Shown one piece after another: positions 20,645 through 32,112 of a DNA stretch of 64,000 nt. A model generated the notes under the pieces. That model was not told the DNA's origin. It saw nothing but the letters and a program-made list of their open reading frames with translations, and made no database searches. The stretch is from Heterohyrax brucei (lineage: Eukaryota > Chordata > Mammalia > Hyracoidea > Procaviidae): NCBI GenBank assembly GCA_028571685.1, contig CM053164.1, positions 37,994,501 to 38,058,500 of the forward strand. Direction: 5' to 3'. The translations under genes and the position numbers were made by a program. Within the stretch, counting starts at the first letter, position 1; every line of letters begins with the position of its first letter.

Positions 20645-22190
20645 GGTGGGGCCAAGATGGCAACATAGCCACACATCCTTGCTGATCCTTATAACAACAA
20701 AGAACCATAAAATCAAATGAATGGTCTGAATAGAGCATTCCAGGAGTCTTGAAATCATTAAATATAGAAAAATAGAGATCACAGTATTTAGATGATGAAA
20801 ACATTATCCAAAAAAAGGTGTCAAATTAATGTACTCATAGATCTTTCAGATAGGAGGTCAAGGCGATACAAAGACTTATTAAAGACCTTTTTAAATTTAG
20901 ATTAATAGAGGTCAATATTGGGGTAGCCACAAAGAAAGCAAACAATTCTACACAGTAAAACAGTAAACAAAAAAAGAAAGAAAAAAAAACACAAAGTCTC
21001 AGCAAAGAAAAGAAAAAGCACTGAAAGACAGGAAAAGAAAACACGCAAAAAAGACTCAGCACAGAAAATTAAATCAAACAAAGAAATTGTCCACAACATG
21101 CAAAAAAGTCATCAAAATGACAACACTAAGCTCACACCTATCAATAACCACACTGAATGTAAATGGATTAAATGCACCAATAAAGAGATGGAGAGTACCA
21201 GGGTGGGTACGAAAACATGACCCATCTATATACTGCCTACAAGAGACATACCTTAGACTCAAAGATACAAACAAACTACAATTCAAAGGATGAAAAGTAT
21301 ATATCAGGTTAACAATATTTAAAAAAAAAAGCAGAAGCGGCAATAGTAATCTCTGATAAAATAGACTTTTAAAGTTAAACCCACCATATTGGATAAGGAG
21401 GGACCTTATGTAATGGTTAAAGGCTCGATAAACTCAGAGGACATAACTGTATTAAATAGCTACACACCCAATGACAGGGCTGCAAAATACATAAAATAAA
21501 TGCTATCCACACTGAAAACAGACACAATAATAGTAGGTGACCTCAACACACCACATTCAGTGAAAAGGTAAGACACAGAAGATCTAAATACCACAATCAA
21601 TGAACTTGATCTCATATACATATACAGAACACTTCACCCAACAGCAGCCAGAGGTCTCTTTTCCTATATACTGGAATGTTCTCCAGAATTGCTGCATATT
21701 AGGCCACAGGAGCAAGCCTTAGCAAAATTCTAAGTATTGAAGTACTACAAAACTTCTTTTCAGACCATGAAGTCATAGAAGTAGAAATGAATAACCTGGA
21801 AACTGAATAGCATTTTCCTCAAGAATGACTGGGTAAAGAAGAAATCAAAGATGAAATAAAGACATTCATAGAATCAAATGAGAATGAAAACACATCCTAC
21901 GAGCATCTGTAGAACACAGCAAAAGCAGTGCTCAGAGGCCAGTTCATCTTAGTACATGCACATGTCCAAAAAGAAGAATGTGCCATATTCAAAGAATTAA
22001 CTCTACAACTTGAACAAGTAGAAAGAGACTAACAAAAGAACCCCGCAGGCACCAGAAGAAAGCAAATAATAAAAATTAGAACAGAAATAAATAGTGGGAG
22101 AGGAGAGCAGTTAGAGTGGCATAGTGATGTGACTTCCAAGTATTATATGGCAAATGTTTCAGATTATAAACTTAACACATGATAAAATAC
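20645..22190 (+). mobile_element. L1 with intact 5' start and internal deletions
   Basis: It begins 'ggtggggccaagatggcaac', typical of an L1 5' UTR start. The ORF2 start, with the endonuclease motif LNVNGLNAPIKRW and the CLQETYLRLKD block, is at 21142-21270. ORF1 appears to be missing and ORF2 ends early: at about 22090 the sequence joins 3'-UTR-like sequence ('tattatatggcaaatg'). This is a shortened copy that keeps both ends. Confidence 0.7.
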
Positions 22191-22344
22191 ATTTAAAAGT
22201 ACACATATGCCATCTGAATGACTTTATCAGCTACTAACATTTCGTAAGTTAAACAAATTACTGAAGTAGGAATTTGGGGTTTTAAGGGGATGCTAATAAA
22301 GGCAAGTTTGGGGCCAGTGCAAGAAGCTTTAAAGCCCCAAATGC

Positions 22345-22640
22345 CTAAGCTGGGAGGACTTAAAGAAGGTACAGAGAAATGATGAAAAGAAAGGTGAAAT
22401 GCATGATTCTATGCATCTATAGGATATCATCCTGCTGACCTCTGGCTGGAGGAAGAAGAGTGTGTGGAGAGGAGCGTAAAGGAGACTGTTGGGAGGATGA
22501 GACATGTATGGAGCAGAGAGGAATAGTGTGCTGTCACCAGGCAGGGAGAGCAGTGGAAGCTGCATATAGGTGGGCATGTAAATTTATATGGGAATGTACA
22601 TTTTCACTCAGTCATAATAAAAAAATTGAATAAATAAAAG
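22345..22640 (+). mobile_element. L1 3' UTR fragment
   Basis: Collinear with 51890-52115 ('ctgctgacctctggctgg', 'tgctgtcaccaggcaggg', 'ggtgggcatgtaaattta'), ending in an A-rich tail with 'attgaataaataaaag'. Confidence 0.75.
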
Positions 22641-22734
22641 AAAAGTGAAATGCTTTACCAAAAAGTTGAGTGTCTGAGTATTAGCACATGTGGCCCCACA
22701 TACAACAGACTGAAGTGTTGCCTTGTCCACTGTT

Positions 22735-22865
22735 GCAGCCATTGTGTATTTTGAGTGCCTTCCAACCTGGGGGACACAATTTTCAATATCAGCTGATAGT
22801 CTTTTGTGATTCATAGGGTTTTTATTGGATGATGCTCGGAAGTAGATCTGTAGGCCTTGCTACCA
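22735..22865 (-). mobile_element. RTE 5' region fragment
   Basis: 'gagtgccttccaacctgggg', 'atatcagctgatagtc' and 'tcatagggtttttattgga' align with 63840-63930, the antisense 5' region of the RTE element at the right edge. Confidence 0.6.
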
Positions 22866-23249
22866 CAAAGCAGTGGGAAGGAAAACTTAGAAAGTGGCAG
22901 AGGGAGTGGACAGGACAGCCATCTTTGGGCACCCTTTTGCTCCTCCTGCCTCGTTTCCTCTAAACAGCTGGATCCTGTCTAACAGCCGAGGGAGTAGCCG
23001 TCAGACCTGCAGACGTGGACTGTCTCCTGAGGCCTGTCCCTTCTCACCAACCACTTGATGATGCCACACAGACGTCACCAGCATTGGCCATTCCTATCCT
23101 CACCCTCGCCACCTCCGCTTTCTCCATTTCTGTCTTGAGTGCCACTATTCTCTAGCCTTGGGGCTTGGAAAACTTGAGTAACCTTCCACACTGGCCCTGT
23201 GTCACTCCAGTCTTTGATGTGTGTGTGTAGTATGTAGACACGCAAAGCA

Positions 23250-23345
23250 ATGTCTACCATTACAACGTTCTTCACATGTGTAGTTTAGTGACACTGTGCA
23301 ACCACCACGGTTATCTGTTTCCAGTTTCTTCCATCTCCCTTAAAG
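23250..23345 (-). mobile_element. old L1 3' fragment
   Basis: 'cacatgtgtagtttagtgac' and 'caaccaccacggttatctg' resemble the reverse of an L1 3' region. Confidence 0.45.
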
Positions 23346-23419
23346 GAAGCCGCATGCCCAGTATCAAGTCTTGCTAGATTCTGTCCAGACAGCAGCACTG
23401 TGATTCAGGCAGTTGTCTC

Positions 23420-23620
23420 CTCACTTTGTGCTGCTTGATGAGTGACACACCCACCTGGCTGAAAACTTCCCATGTCATCCTGTTGTCCATGTCACCTCTG
23501 GATTGATCACCACCGTCACCCCCTGCTCAGAGCTCTCTGTTAATTTAGGCAAAACTTGAATTCTATCCCCTGATGTTCAGAGCTTCCTTCATCTGGCCCC
23601 AACCTGGTCTTCCATGTGTT
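23420..23620 (+). mobile_element. L2-like fragment
   Basis: 'gaaaacttcccatgtcatcc' and 'cttcatctggccccaacctg' resemble L2. Confidence 0.5.
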
Positions 23621-23767
23621 TTCGTCAAGGGGCTGGTGAGAAAAAGTAGGGGCACTCGGCCATGGCTAACCAATGGCCGTCACTACCTCATTTAGTCCTC
23701 ACTCTGCCCTCTGGAAGGGATCCATTATGATCTTCATTTTCCTAGTGAATATACGTGACTATAGTGT

Positions 23768-24114
23768 TGGTGAAAAATAATAAATATACCGAGGACTTTC
23801 AGAAAAACGCAACAAATCAGTCTTGGAGGAAGTCACCCAGAATGCTCCTGAGACTTGAGGACAGTGAGGCTGCATCTCACATACTCTTTACATGTTACAA
23901 GGAAGGACCAGTCCTAGAGAAGGACATCATATTTGGAAAAGAGGGTCTGAGAAAAAGAGGAGGAGCTCAATGAGGTGGATTGACACAGTGTCTGCAACAA
24001 TAGGCTCAAACATAGCAGTGGTTGTGAGGATGGCGCAGGACTAGCCATATTTTGTACTATTGTACATGGAGTCATTCTGAGTCAGAGCTGACTCCATGGC
24101 TTCCAACAACAACT
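23768..24114 (+). mobile_element. RTE LINE 3' fragment
   Basis: The 3' end of an RTE copy: 'caaatcagtcttggaggaag', 'gagaaggacatcat', 'gaggtggattgacacagtg', 'gtgaggatggcgcaggac', ending in 'caacaacaac'. It is collinear with 56724-57046 and with the reverse of 61462-61800. Confidence 0.8.
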
Positions 24115-24261
24115 TATTCAAGATCACACAACAAGAAACTGGAAGAGCTAGGATTTCACCGCAAGCCTGCTCAACCCCAGAGCCCAGTTTCTTAACCACT
24201 GTGTGCTCTGCTGCCTTGCAGACTCGAAGTACAGTCTCTGAGTCGGGAGCATCAGCATAAC

Positions 24262-24368
24262 CTAGGAGCCCCATAGAACTGTAGACTCTGAGGCCACACC
24301 CAAGACCTACTGCATTTTGACAAGATCCCCAGGTGGTGCCTTTGCACTTTATGGTTCAAAACACTTTG
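24262..24368 (+). mobile_element. MER5A-like hAT relic
   Basis: 'ggccacacccaagacctact' and 'gatccccaggtggtgcc' follow the order of the MER5A non-autonomous DNA transposon. Confidence 0.55.
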
Positions 24369-24444
24369 CCATAATGGTTCTTTTTCCATACATGTCTTCA
24401 GCTTTCCTGGTCCCCTGACAATGCTAGCTTCATATGTCTTCCCG

Positions 24445-24690
24445 GGTGTGGTAAGTGAGAACGTGACCTATGGAGCTACACTGTTGTTGTTCAGGCCCTG
24501 GTTCTGCCACTTACTAGCTGTGTAGTTCTCAGCAGGTAATTTAACATCTTGGTGTCTCAATTCCCACATCTGTACAATAGTGATAAAAAGAGCACATACT
24601 CCACAGGGTTGTTATAAAGATAATGTGGATTGGTACCCGTAAAGTGTTTCAGAGCTGCACCTAGCAATAAGGAATAAAGTATCCACTGCT
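24445..24690 (-). mobile_element. MIR SINE relic
   Basis: 'ggttctgccacttactagct', 'cccacatctgtacaatagtg' and 'ccacagggttgttataaaga' follow the reverse of MIR clearly. Confidence 0.8.
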
Positions 24691-24954
24691 GTTCTTCCTC
24701 TGTGAATCCTGCCCCCATCTTTCTGCCCCTCCTCTTCTAGGAAGTCTTCTTCTTGTGAAGGAGATCTTGCTCTTTGTAGAGTCTGTGGCAGATGGTGTGA
24801 GGCTTTGATCATAAAACAATCTTAGAGTTAGTAAATCTTAAAGGTCAAATGATGGAATAAGGACTTGAACTCTAACATTAGCACTGTTTCCAGTGTATGA
24901 CATTTCAGCATCATATACTTTTCTATTCCCCACATAATAGACAAGTGTCTTAGT

Positions 24955-25290
24955 CCAGGTTCTCTAGAGGGGCAAAGCAGTGAAATATATGTATGTATAT
25001 GTATGTGTTGATATGTATATGCATGTGTTGATATGTATATGCAGAGAGAGAAAGTGAAAGAGAGAGAGAGAGGGAATGAGATTTATTTCAAGGAAATGGC
25101 TCATGTTGTTGTGGAGGCTGGCAAGTCCATGGGTCAGGGGCCGCCAGGAGGGTTCTGAGTCGTGTGGCTGCAGGGGCTGACAGACCTCTAATCGGTGGGT
25201 CAGATGACAGGCGGCTGGCTCACGGGCTGCGGAAGCTGGATAATCCCACCGTCTGCAGATCAGATGGCAGGCTGTTCCAAGTAAGCAACC
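24955..25290 (-). mobile_element. LTR-like fragment (probably ERVL/MaLR class)
   Basis: It begins 'tgtcttagtccaggttctct', then a TA/GA-rich expansion and 'gagatttatttcaaggaaat', 'gttgtggaggctggcaagtc'. This is the antisense start of a common mammalian LTR type. The right end is uncertain. Confidence 0.5.
24988..25076. repeat. TATG-rich and (GA)n simple repeats
   Basis: Two copies of the unit at 25007-25026 and 25028-25045 ('gtgttgatatgtatatgca'), then 'gagagagagagag' at 25059-25071. Confidence 0.8.
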
Positions 25291-25369
25291 TTGCTGGCAG
25301 TTTTGAAAGGGGATGACAGTGCCAAGCCAACCTTTAACAAGAGCCTAACCCAGGCTGTGCCCTGCAACC

Positions 25370-25490
25370 TGTATGATAAGTTCTATGCCCGCTTAGAGAT
25401 GAGGATGCTTGTGCACAGAGAGTGCAGTTACCCGATTGCCCAAGTCACACCGCCGGGAAGCAGCAGTCTGTCTGGATTTGACTCACAAGC
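25370..25490 (+). mobile_element. MIR-like SINE relic
   Basis: 'gcttagagatgaggatgctt' and 'cccgattgcccaagtcacac' resemble the MIR core. Confidence 0.5.
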
Positions 25491-25608
25491 TCACACACTG
25501 TTGACCACCCTGCCATGCCAACCTTGCCCTCTGAGGATCGAAGGAAGTTGGAAAAGACAGATTAGAAGGAAACACCCAGGAGAAAGCCAGGATGCCCCCC
25601 TTTGCTAC

Positions 25609-25816
25609 CAAGGAAACCAGTACTATCCAGCCAGTTCTGACTCATGGAGAGCCCATACGCATCACAGTAAACTTGTGCTCCATAGGGTTTTCAAGGGCTG
25701 ATTCTTCAGAAGTAGATCTCCAGGCCTTTGTTCTAAGGCACCTCTGACTGGACTCAGACCAGTAATCTTTTTTGTTGGTAGTCCAGCATTTAGCTGTTTG
25801 TGCCACCAAGATGGCC
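25609..25816 (-). mobile_element. AfroSINE-related SINE, third subtype
   Basis: Antisense copy: 'gccagttctgactcatggag', 'agaagtagatctccaggcct', 'gcacctctgactggactcag'. Confidence 0.78.
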
Positions 25817-27845
25817 CCCTTATCTAGAGATGCCTGGAAGATACAAAATCCGCAGCAGCTCTGCTGGTCCGGGCTATTTCTCATCTCTTTTTATTTTGAC
25901 AGTCTCACTTCTTCTCTCTTGGTGGGCTTTGAATGTGACTGGTTTCTCCCTCCCCAAAGGTTGGGCCCTAGTGGCTCCTGGAGGCTGAGTACTGGGAGAG
26001 AGGCTGGGGGGGTGGGGGGGGCCGTGAACTAGAGAAGAAGGAACTAGAGCAAGGGCACTCTCTTTCCAGAGTCCGGAAGAGCAGGGGGCCCGCAGCCTCC
26101 CTGATTTCCACCAGGGAAGAAACCAAGTCAAGGTCCCCAGACCAGGGCTGCGCAGGCCTGTGGCCTCTGGGAAGCCTCACCCCTGTACTGACAGCACTGA
26201 CAGTCCCCTCTGTGCTGAGCGTCTGTCCCATACAGGCCCTGCTCATAGCCCCTCAGAAAGGTTTGACGGAGAATCTGACTCGAGGATATTGTCAGTCTGT
26301 GTTTCTCCATGTTTATTTCCTCACTCCTGGAAATTACAAAGGCTCAGGCACTTGTTTTACGGACAGTGTGAAGGAGATTATAGGGGAATATGGAACTCAC
26401 CTTACCTGGGTGTCCTGGAGAAGTGTCTTCAGGGCTGCACTGGGCAAGGTGGGGGCACCCTCGTGGGGCAGGTGGGGCAGCAGGCTCAGGTAGGAGGTTG
26501 CATCCCTCATGAGAAATGGAGCGGGGTGCCAACCAGCCAGAGCTCGTGTGCCTTCTATCAAGGCAGGGCTGAGATGAGAAGAAGAGATACCAGGTCAACC
26601 CCAGTGACCCCAGGCAGCCGGACCAAGCCAGAAATCCTGGGTCTGCAATTTGTGAACTTGCTGCACGGCCCTCTTCAGGCCTGGCTGCCCACTGACTGCA
26701 GGAGCAGTTGGGGGCTGAGGGGTGCACAGCTACCCCTCAGGGGGAGAGGGATCAGTATCACCAAACAGTTATCCTGCCCTCTGGGTGCCCACTGTCCTCA
26801 AGGTGCCCCTTGGCCTCCGCAAGTGGTCACCCATTCCCTAAAGCTCAAATCACACCAGAGACAAAATCTGAGGCTCTTTCTTCCTCCTGGTTGTGCCTGC
26901 CCCGTGCCCCCTCCCAGTCAAAATCAAGAGAGCTGCTTTTCTTCCAACCTGTGTAAAGCTCTTTGTGTGATGAACATAATTTCCACTAAAGCAATTCATT
27001 CTTTTCCAAATGACCCATGGGCTTAATCTTTCCCAGGCACATTTGCATTTTAAGTAGAGAGATTGTACAAACAGAATTAATCTTTAATTAGTAGAATAAG
27101 GGGACAATTATTTGGGTAAGAGGGGGTAGACTTTCCCAGGCACTTCCCTGCTCTCCAGGCCCTTCTCTGCCACCTGCCTGCCCTCCTCCACTCACCAGGA
27201 CACAGAAAGTGTGGAGTTGGGGTGTGAGAGGGCAGGTTTCTGCACTGGGAGAAAGATGGAAGATGAGAAGCGGTTCCCATGCTTTCCAGTTTACTTTATT
27301 AATCAGAAACTTTGAATGGTGGCTGCTGGAATTGCCAGGGCTTGTTTCATTATCATCTGTTGACTAACACCATCATCTCACAGCACCAGGAGACTAAGGA
27401 AGGCTTCATCTCAAGCAGTGATCTAGATGGAATAAATTTGGCTTTATAAAACGTACCACATTGTCCCTTTTTTTCCATTTGCTGCAGGCTGGTGAGCACC
27501 TCATCGGGGGCATTTGCGAACCCCAAACAGGATGGCCACTAAAGCCCTACCTGACCCTAAAATACTACAGTTCTCAGATACAGCAGTCATGCTGTGTTAA
27601 AGATGCATTTTCAAATGTTAATAATTAATGGTAATGTTAATTTATCATAGTTTCACATCACGTGCTTTAATGTAAATGGCCCCAGGAGAAGATAGTAGAG
27701 GGAAATTGAGGGGCAGACAGTAGAGGAAACGGGGAGCAATGCAGGGGGCTGGGGAAGAGCAGCTGACTTTTTAGCAGTGCCCTTCTTCCCGGGAACCTCA
27801 GTGGGATTCTTAGACTGCAGGAGAGTTTTTCGTTCCATCCCAAAA
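25817..27845. other. intron 1, unique sequence upstream of exon 2
   Basis: This is the longest stretch in intron 1 without repeats that I recognise. It contains an open frame of 288 codons on + (26160-27026) with no recognisable domain. Part of it (26400-26760) is GC-rich. See findings. Confidence 0.4.
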
Positions 27846-27846
27846 G

Positions 27847-28029
27847 AGTGTGTGTGTGAGTTTAGCGTGAATATGTGTGTGATTGTATGTGAGTGTGTGT
27901 ATGGATGTGAGTATGCATGTGAGTTATTTGAATACACGTGTCAGTGTATGTGTGCATGTGTGTGTGAGTATTTATAGAGTGAGCGAGTATATGTGGATGT
28001 GAGTACGTGTGTGTGTATGTGTGTGTAAA
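27847..28029. repeat. degenerate (TG)n-rich repeat
   Basis: A 180-bp tract of 'gtgtgtgtgagt', 'gtatgtgagtgtgtgtatgg' and related words on the + strand, ending about 350 bp before exon 2. Confidence 0.9.
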
Positions 28030-28382
28030 CATTCACAACAGTGGGATGTGTGGGGCACCTTTGTGTAAGTCCCCCCCATGGAATCCTCACCCCTCAAATG
28101 CCCCTCTGTGGCTGGCATCAGGAAAATGTGCCAGTCTTGCTTTGCCCTAGCACATACCCTTCTACTTGACTCCCACACAAAAACTACAAAACAAGAAGGG
28201 CAAATGTCTTGGAATTTGGGGGTGAGTAGGGAAGCAGAAGGAGAACCCGTCTCCAGGAAAGGCTGGGACCCCTCACTCTAGGAAGGGACCAGCAGGAACT
28301 TGTTCCAACTGCAAGCTGCACTGGTCCTGGCTCTGGTTCACAGGCAGCTTTGCTCATGGGTTTTTCTTGTTCTCATTCCTAG

Positions 28383-28459
28383 GTGTGTGTGGCTGCTGCG
28401 GCGCCCTGCGCCCCAGGTACAAAAGGCTGGTTGACAACATCTTCCCTGAGGATCCAGAG
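28383..28459 (+). CDS. EFR3B: EFR3B coding exon 2 (palmitoylation region)
   Basis: This exon encodes residues 4-28 and the last two bases of Gly3. It opens with VCGCCGALRPRYKRL and ends IFPEDPE. The cysteine cluster (Cys5, Cys7, Cys8) is the site where EFR3 proteins are S-palmitoylated, and the following basic stretch is known to help bind acidic inner-leaflet lipids. The acceptor is strong: a pyrimidine tract at 28361-28380, then AG at 28381-28382. The donor is GTAGGT at 28460. Starting after this AG leaves 'gt' before the Val codon, which fits a first exon ending in ATG TAC G (Met-Tyr-Gly). That first exon is not in the window; its sequence is from family knowledge. The exon is 77 nt, 2 + 25 codons, with no damage. 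Confidence 0.95.
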
Positions 28460-28585
28460 GTAGGTTACATGTGGCTTCTGCCTGGTGCTGGTTGGCATCA
28501 CCTGGATGGTAGAGCCTCTGAGAGTTCTCAAGCAAATTTGAAGCTTTGGTCAGAGCCCAAGAAGGGTGAAGGACTTTTGGAATTG

Positions 28586-28752
28586 TGAAAACCAAAAACA
28601 CCAAACACTGTGCCATCGAGTAAATTCCAACTCGTAGTGACCTTATGGGACAGAGTAGAACTGCTTCATAATTTCCAAGGAGTGCTTAGTGGATTCAAAC
28701 TATTAACTTATGGGTTAGCAGCTATAGCACCTAACCATTACGCCACGAGGAA
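28586..28752 (-). mobile_element. AfroSINE-type SINE, short form
   Basis: Full-length antisense copy 127 bp after the exon 2 donor: 'caaacactgtgccatcgagt' to 'ctaaccattacgccacgagg'. Confidence 0.88.
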
Positions 28753-28807
28753 TGTGAAGGAGGGAGGTATTTGGATCTCTCTGAAGTCAGACTGCAGAGG
28801 ACAGCTG

Positions 28808-28890
28808 GAAATTTCTTATGGCTGATTTTGACCAATGTTGTATGACTGAAATTTCTTATGGCTGATTTTGACCAATGTTGTATGACTGAA
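28808..28890. repeat. 40-bp tandem duplication
   Basis: Two adjacent near-identical copies at 28808-28847 and 28848-28887 ('atttcttatggctgattt' starts at 28811 and 28851). Confidence 0.95.
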
Positions 28891-28910
28891 AAAGCCTCCA
28901 CACTTGTAAC

Positions 28911-31410
28911 TCTCAGAGGTGGAGTCAAGATGGCAGACTAAACACTCATCTCCCTAAATCCCTCTGGAAACCAAGACCTGAATTGATAATTAAACAGAGC
29001 TTTCTCGACACCTAGAGAGCCCTAGGGCACAGCATAGGGCTGTTATTTTGGACTTCATGCCACTGAACGGAAAACCTCCTCTGTTTTGCCATTCCCTACT
29101 CTTGGTGAGTGCTGGCTTTCCTGGACTGAAGATAACTCACAATTTAAACATTTTTTCTCTGTCTTAGCCAGCAGGCGGAGCTGGGACTTAACTAGCAGCT
29201 AATCTCAGCCACACAGCTGGTGGGATCAGTGGGTGAAATTGCCACATTTTGAGAGCCCAGCTTTGGACTCTGTGCATCTTGGCACCTTTGGCCTCTCTTT
29301 CCATCTCTGCCATTGAGTAGCCTGTACCAAGGCAGGCAGGGAGCTTGTGTCAGATGCCATATTGTTCCAGTAGGAGGCAGGTATACCCATATGGGGACCT
29401 CAGCTGGACCTAATTCCTAAGCTGGGAGGCAGTGCCTGCCTGGAGGAGAGCACTTTTCCTGCAGAAAAGCAGTATTGTACACAGTGTTGCCTACAGCTGT
29501 GTCCTGGCAGCAGAGGCCAGCAGGGCAGTGGCCTTTCTGTATTTTGAACTAGTTTATAACATCGGGGGTTGGATATAGAGGTGCTTACTTTGCCAGCTGG
29601 GAAGAGGGACCTGTACACCTGAAAACCTGACTGACTTTGGAAGTTGTCAGATACCTTTTACCTTTCATTTTAAGACAGCCTAGAGAAACAACTGCAGTCC
29701 ATTCTCACAGCATCTCTCCCAGCTTTTATTGATTCACATGAAGCCCAGAAAGCAACAGACTCTGGATAAAACCACAATGAAGAAATCACCCATGGCTTCA
29801 GAAGGCCTCTGAAAGAAAGCACCACAGAATTTCCCAGATGAAGTTACCTTTCTGAAACTATCAGAAGATGAATACAAAAGGATGATATATAGAGCCCTCC
29901 TAGACCTTATACAAAATGCAGCACAGCAAAGTGAAAAATTAAGTAGGCTGTTTGATCTGATGGAAAGCCAGTACTCTGAAACCCAACAGATCAAGAACAA
30001 AATCAAAGAGAAACTTCAATTCAAAGCCAAGAAAACAGAATGGAGCAAATGGAAAATAGACTTTCTTACTTGGAAGAAGAGCTACTGACTCCATCATCTA
30101 TGAGGAGAAATAAGAAAAAAGAAACAAGAGAAATGAAGAAACATGTAGGATGCTATTAAGAAGAACAATCTATGATTAATTGGAGTTCCTGAACAGGGCA
30201 AGACACCTGAGAACACAGAGTATTGTGGCTGAGCTACTGACAGAAAACTTCCCAGAAATTATGAAAGAAGAGGATATAGATATCCAAGATGTAAATCAAA
30301 CACCACTCAATATAGATCTCAAAAGAAAGAATCCAAGACATATTATAATGAAGCTTAAAAAATGAAAACAGAAACAGAAACTCTTAAAGGCAGCAAGACT
30401 CAAAGCAAAGCTAACATTCAGAGGGAAACTCCGTAGGCTTTCATTGGATTTCTCAGCAGAAACAGTACTGATACAGAGACAGAGGCATGACACATTCAAA
30501 GCCTTGAAGGAGAAGAACTTCCAACCAAGAATTATATATCCTGCAAAACCATCTCTCAAATATGAAAATGAAATTAAGACATTCTCAGATAAACAGAGAC
30601 TCATAGACTTTGTAAAAACCAAACCAAAGCTACAAGAAATACTGAAAGAATCTCTTGGCTTAGAAGAACCAAACCACTAACTTTATATTTTAGAAGAAAA
30701 TTCAGGGCACATCACCGAGAAACCTGCTCAGTTAGTGAAGGCTCCAGACTCAGTCAGAGCTATAATAGTGAAAGAAATGATCCAGTGATCATATCATGAA
30801 AACTATGATATCACCATATTAAAAAGAGGGATGCACTACAGTTATTATAGTCCTTCCAGACAGAGAGGAAGTTAATAAGACTGGTAGTAATTAAAATTGG
30901 TTTACACATAGTTTATTAAGGGGGATCATAGGGGCAGCTGTAAAGCACAATGAGGATGCAACATATCAAATCAAGACACGTAATACAGGAGTCTCAACAA
31001 CCACAAAACCAACCCTAAAAAGGGTGAAAAATCAACTCACAAAGAACAAAGTCCCAGAACAGATTAATAAGAACAACAGAGAAAACATCAATAGAAAAAT
31101 AAACATATCACAATGACAGCAGTAAACATATACCTATGCATAATTACATTGAATGCGAATGGACTGAACGCTCCAGTAAAGAGACATCGAGTGACATCTT
31201 GGATCAAAAGACATGACCCATCCATATGCTGCCTACAAGAAATTCACCTTAGACTTAAAGATATGAAGAAACTGAAAATTGAAGGATGGAAGAATAAATA
31301 TCAAGCTAACAAAACACAAAGAAGAGCAGGTGTGGCAATCTAATCTCAGATAAAATAGATTTTAATGTAAAATCCACCATCATGGACAAGGATGGTCACT
31401 TGTAACTCTG
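28911..31410 (+). mobile_element. L1 5' half (5' UTR, ORF1 region, ORF2 start)
   Basis: It starts near 'gtggagtcaagatggcagac', as L1 5' UTRs do. The ORF1 region (about 29690-30680) is broken by stops; a readable part at 30444-30680 ends in LKEILQ-like text and 'YPAKPSLKYENEIKTFSDKQ'. The ORF2 start at 31113-31343 carries LNANGLNAPVKRHRVTSW and CCLQEIHLRLKD of the endonuclease. It stops at about 31410 with no 3' half, which is unusual because L1 copies normally lose the 5' end. Confidence 0.75.
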
Positions 31411-31590
31411 GGTGACAGTTTCCTCAAGCTGTTATCTCTCCTGATGGCAGTGTTTCCTTGCTCTTAGTGTGAGCGTGCTTCCTCTGGGTCTTGGCTCTGG
31501 AGCTCTGGCTATCTCTGGGGTATCCAATGGTGACTGCCAGGTATCTGGGTGTGCACTCACAGGATGCCTAGATGCCATCCACCACTGTAC

Positions 31591-31738
31591 TTACCCAGCC
31601 CCTACTCTAACCACCTAACCCCCACTGTACCCACTAGACCCCATTTTAACCACCCAGCCTCACCTGTAATCACAAAGGCCTCCACTCTACCCACCCGGGC
31701 CCCACTCTAACCACAAAGACTTCCACTCTAATTAGTCA
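31591..31738. repeat. degenerate ~20-bp minisatellite
   Basis: About seven units of 19-21 bp, each near 'ccacccagcccccactctaa', with 'aaag' and 'taat' variants. It lies just after the truncated L1. Confidence 0.75.
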
Positions 31739-31961
31739 GGCTGCTTTCTGGGTTGTGGTCTATGTCAGGATCTGGTGTTCCACACATGCTCACTGAGTTG
31801 GTGATCACGTGTTAACAAGTAATTGACGAATCACTGGCATCATTCTCTGGAGAATTCTCTGATTACTGCAAAACTGCCTTCTTCCTGTTTTCGTCTTCCT
31901 GCTGGATACCCAACTCGTTTTAATTCTGAGCCACTTTTAATGAAGCCTTGTAATGTACTTA

Positions 31962-32112
31962 TAGCACACACATGCATAGACACATATACATGTATACACA
32001 CACACGTACACACGCATATACATATGTATATACACTACATTGTGTATGTGTTTATTTACGCAAGTATACATACACACATGTACACACATGTAGGTAGTCA
32101 CACACACAAGGG
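31962..32112. repeat. (CA)n / TACACA-rich repeat
   Basis: 'cacacatgcatagacacata' through 'tcacacacacaag', with a mirrored TGTGTATGTG section at about 32040. Confidence 0.85.

Noticed and set aside
1..28382. EFR3B exon 1 or its promoter
   Set aside because: The expected short ATG exon (Met-Tyr-Gly) next to a CpG-rich promoter is not visible; no CpG-dense segment occurs in this part, so exon 1 should lie upstream of the window.
29734..30622. Minus-strand open frames of 90 and 108 codons
   Set aside because: They are the antisense of the L1 ORF1 region and carry no independent signal.
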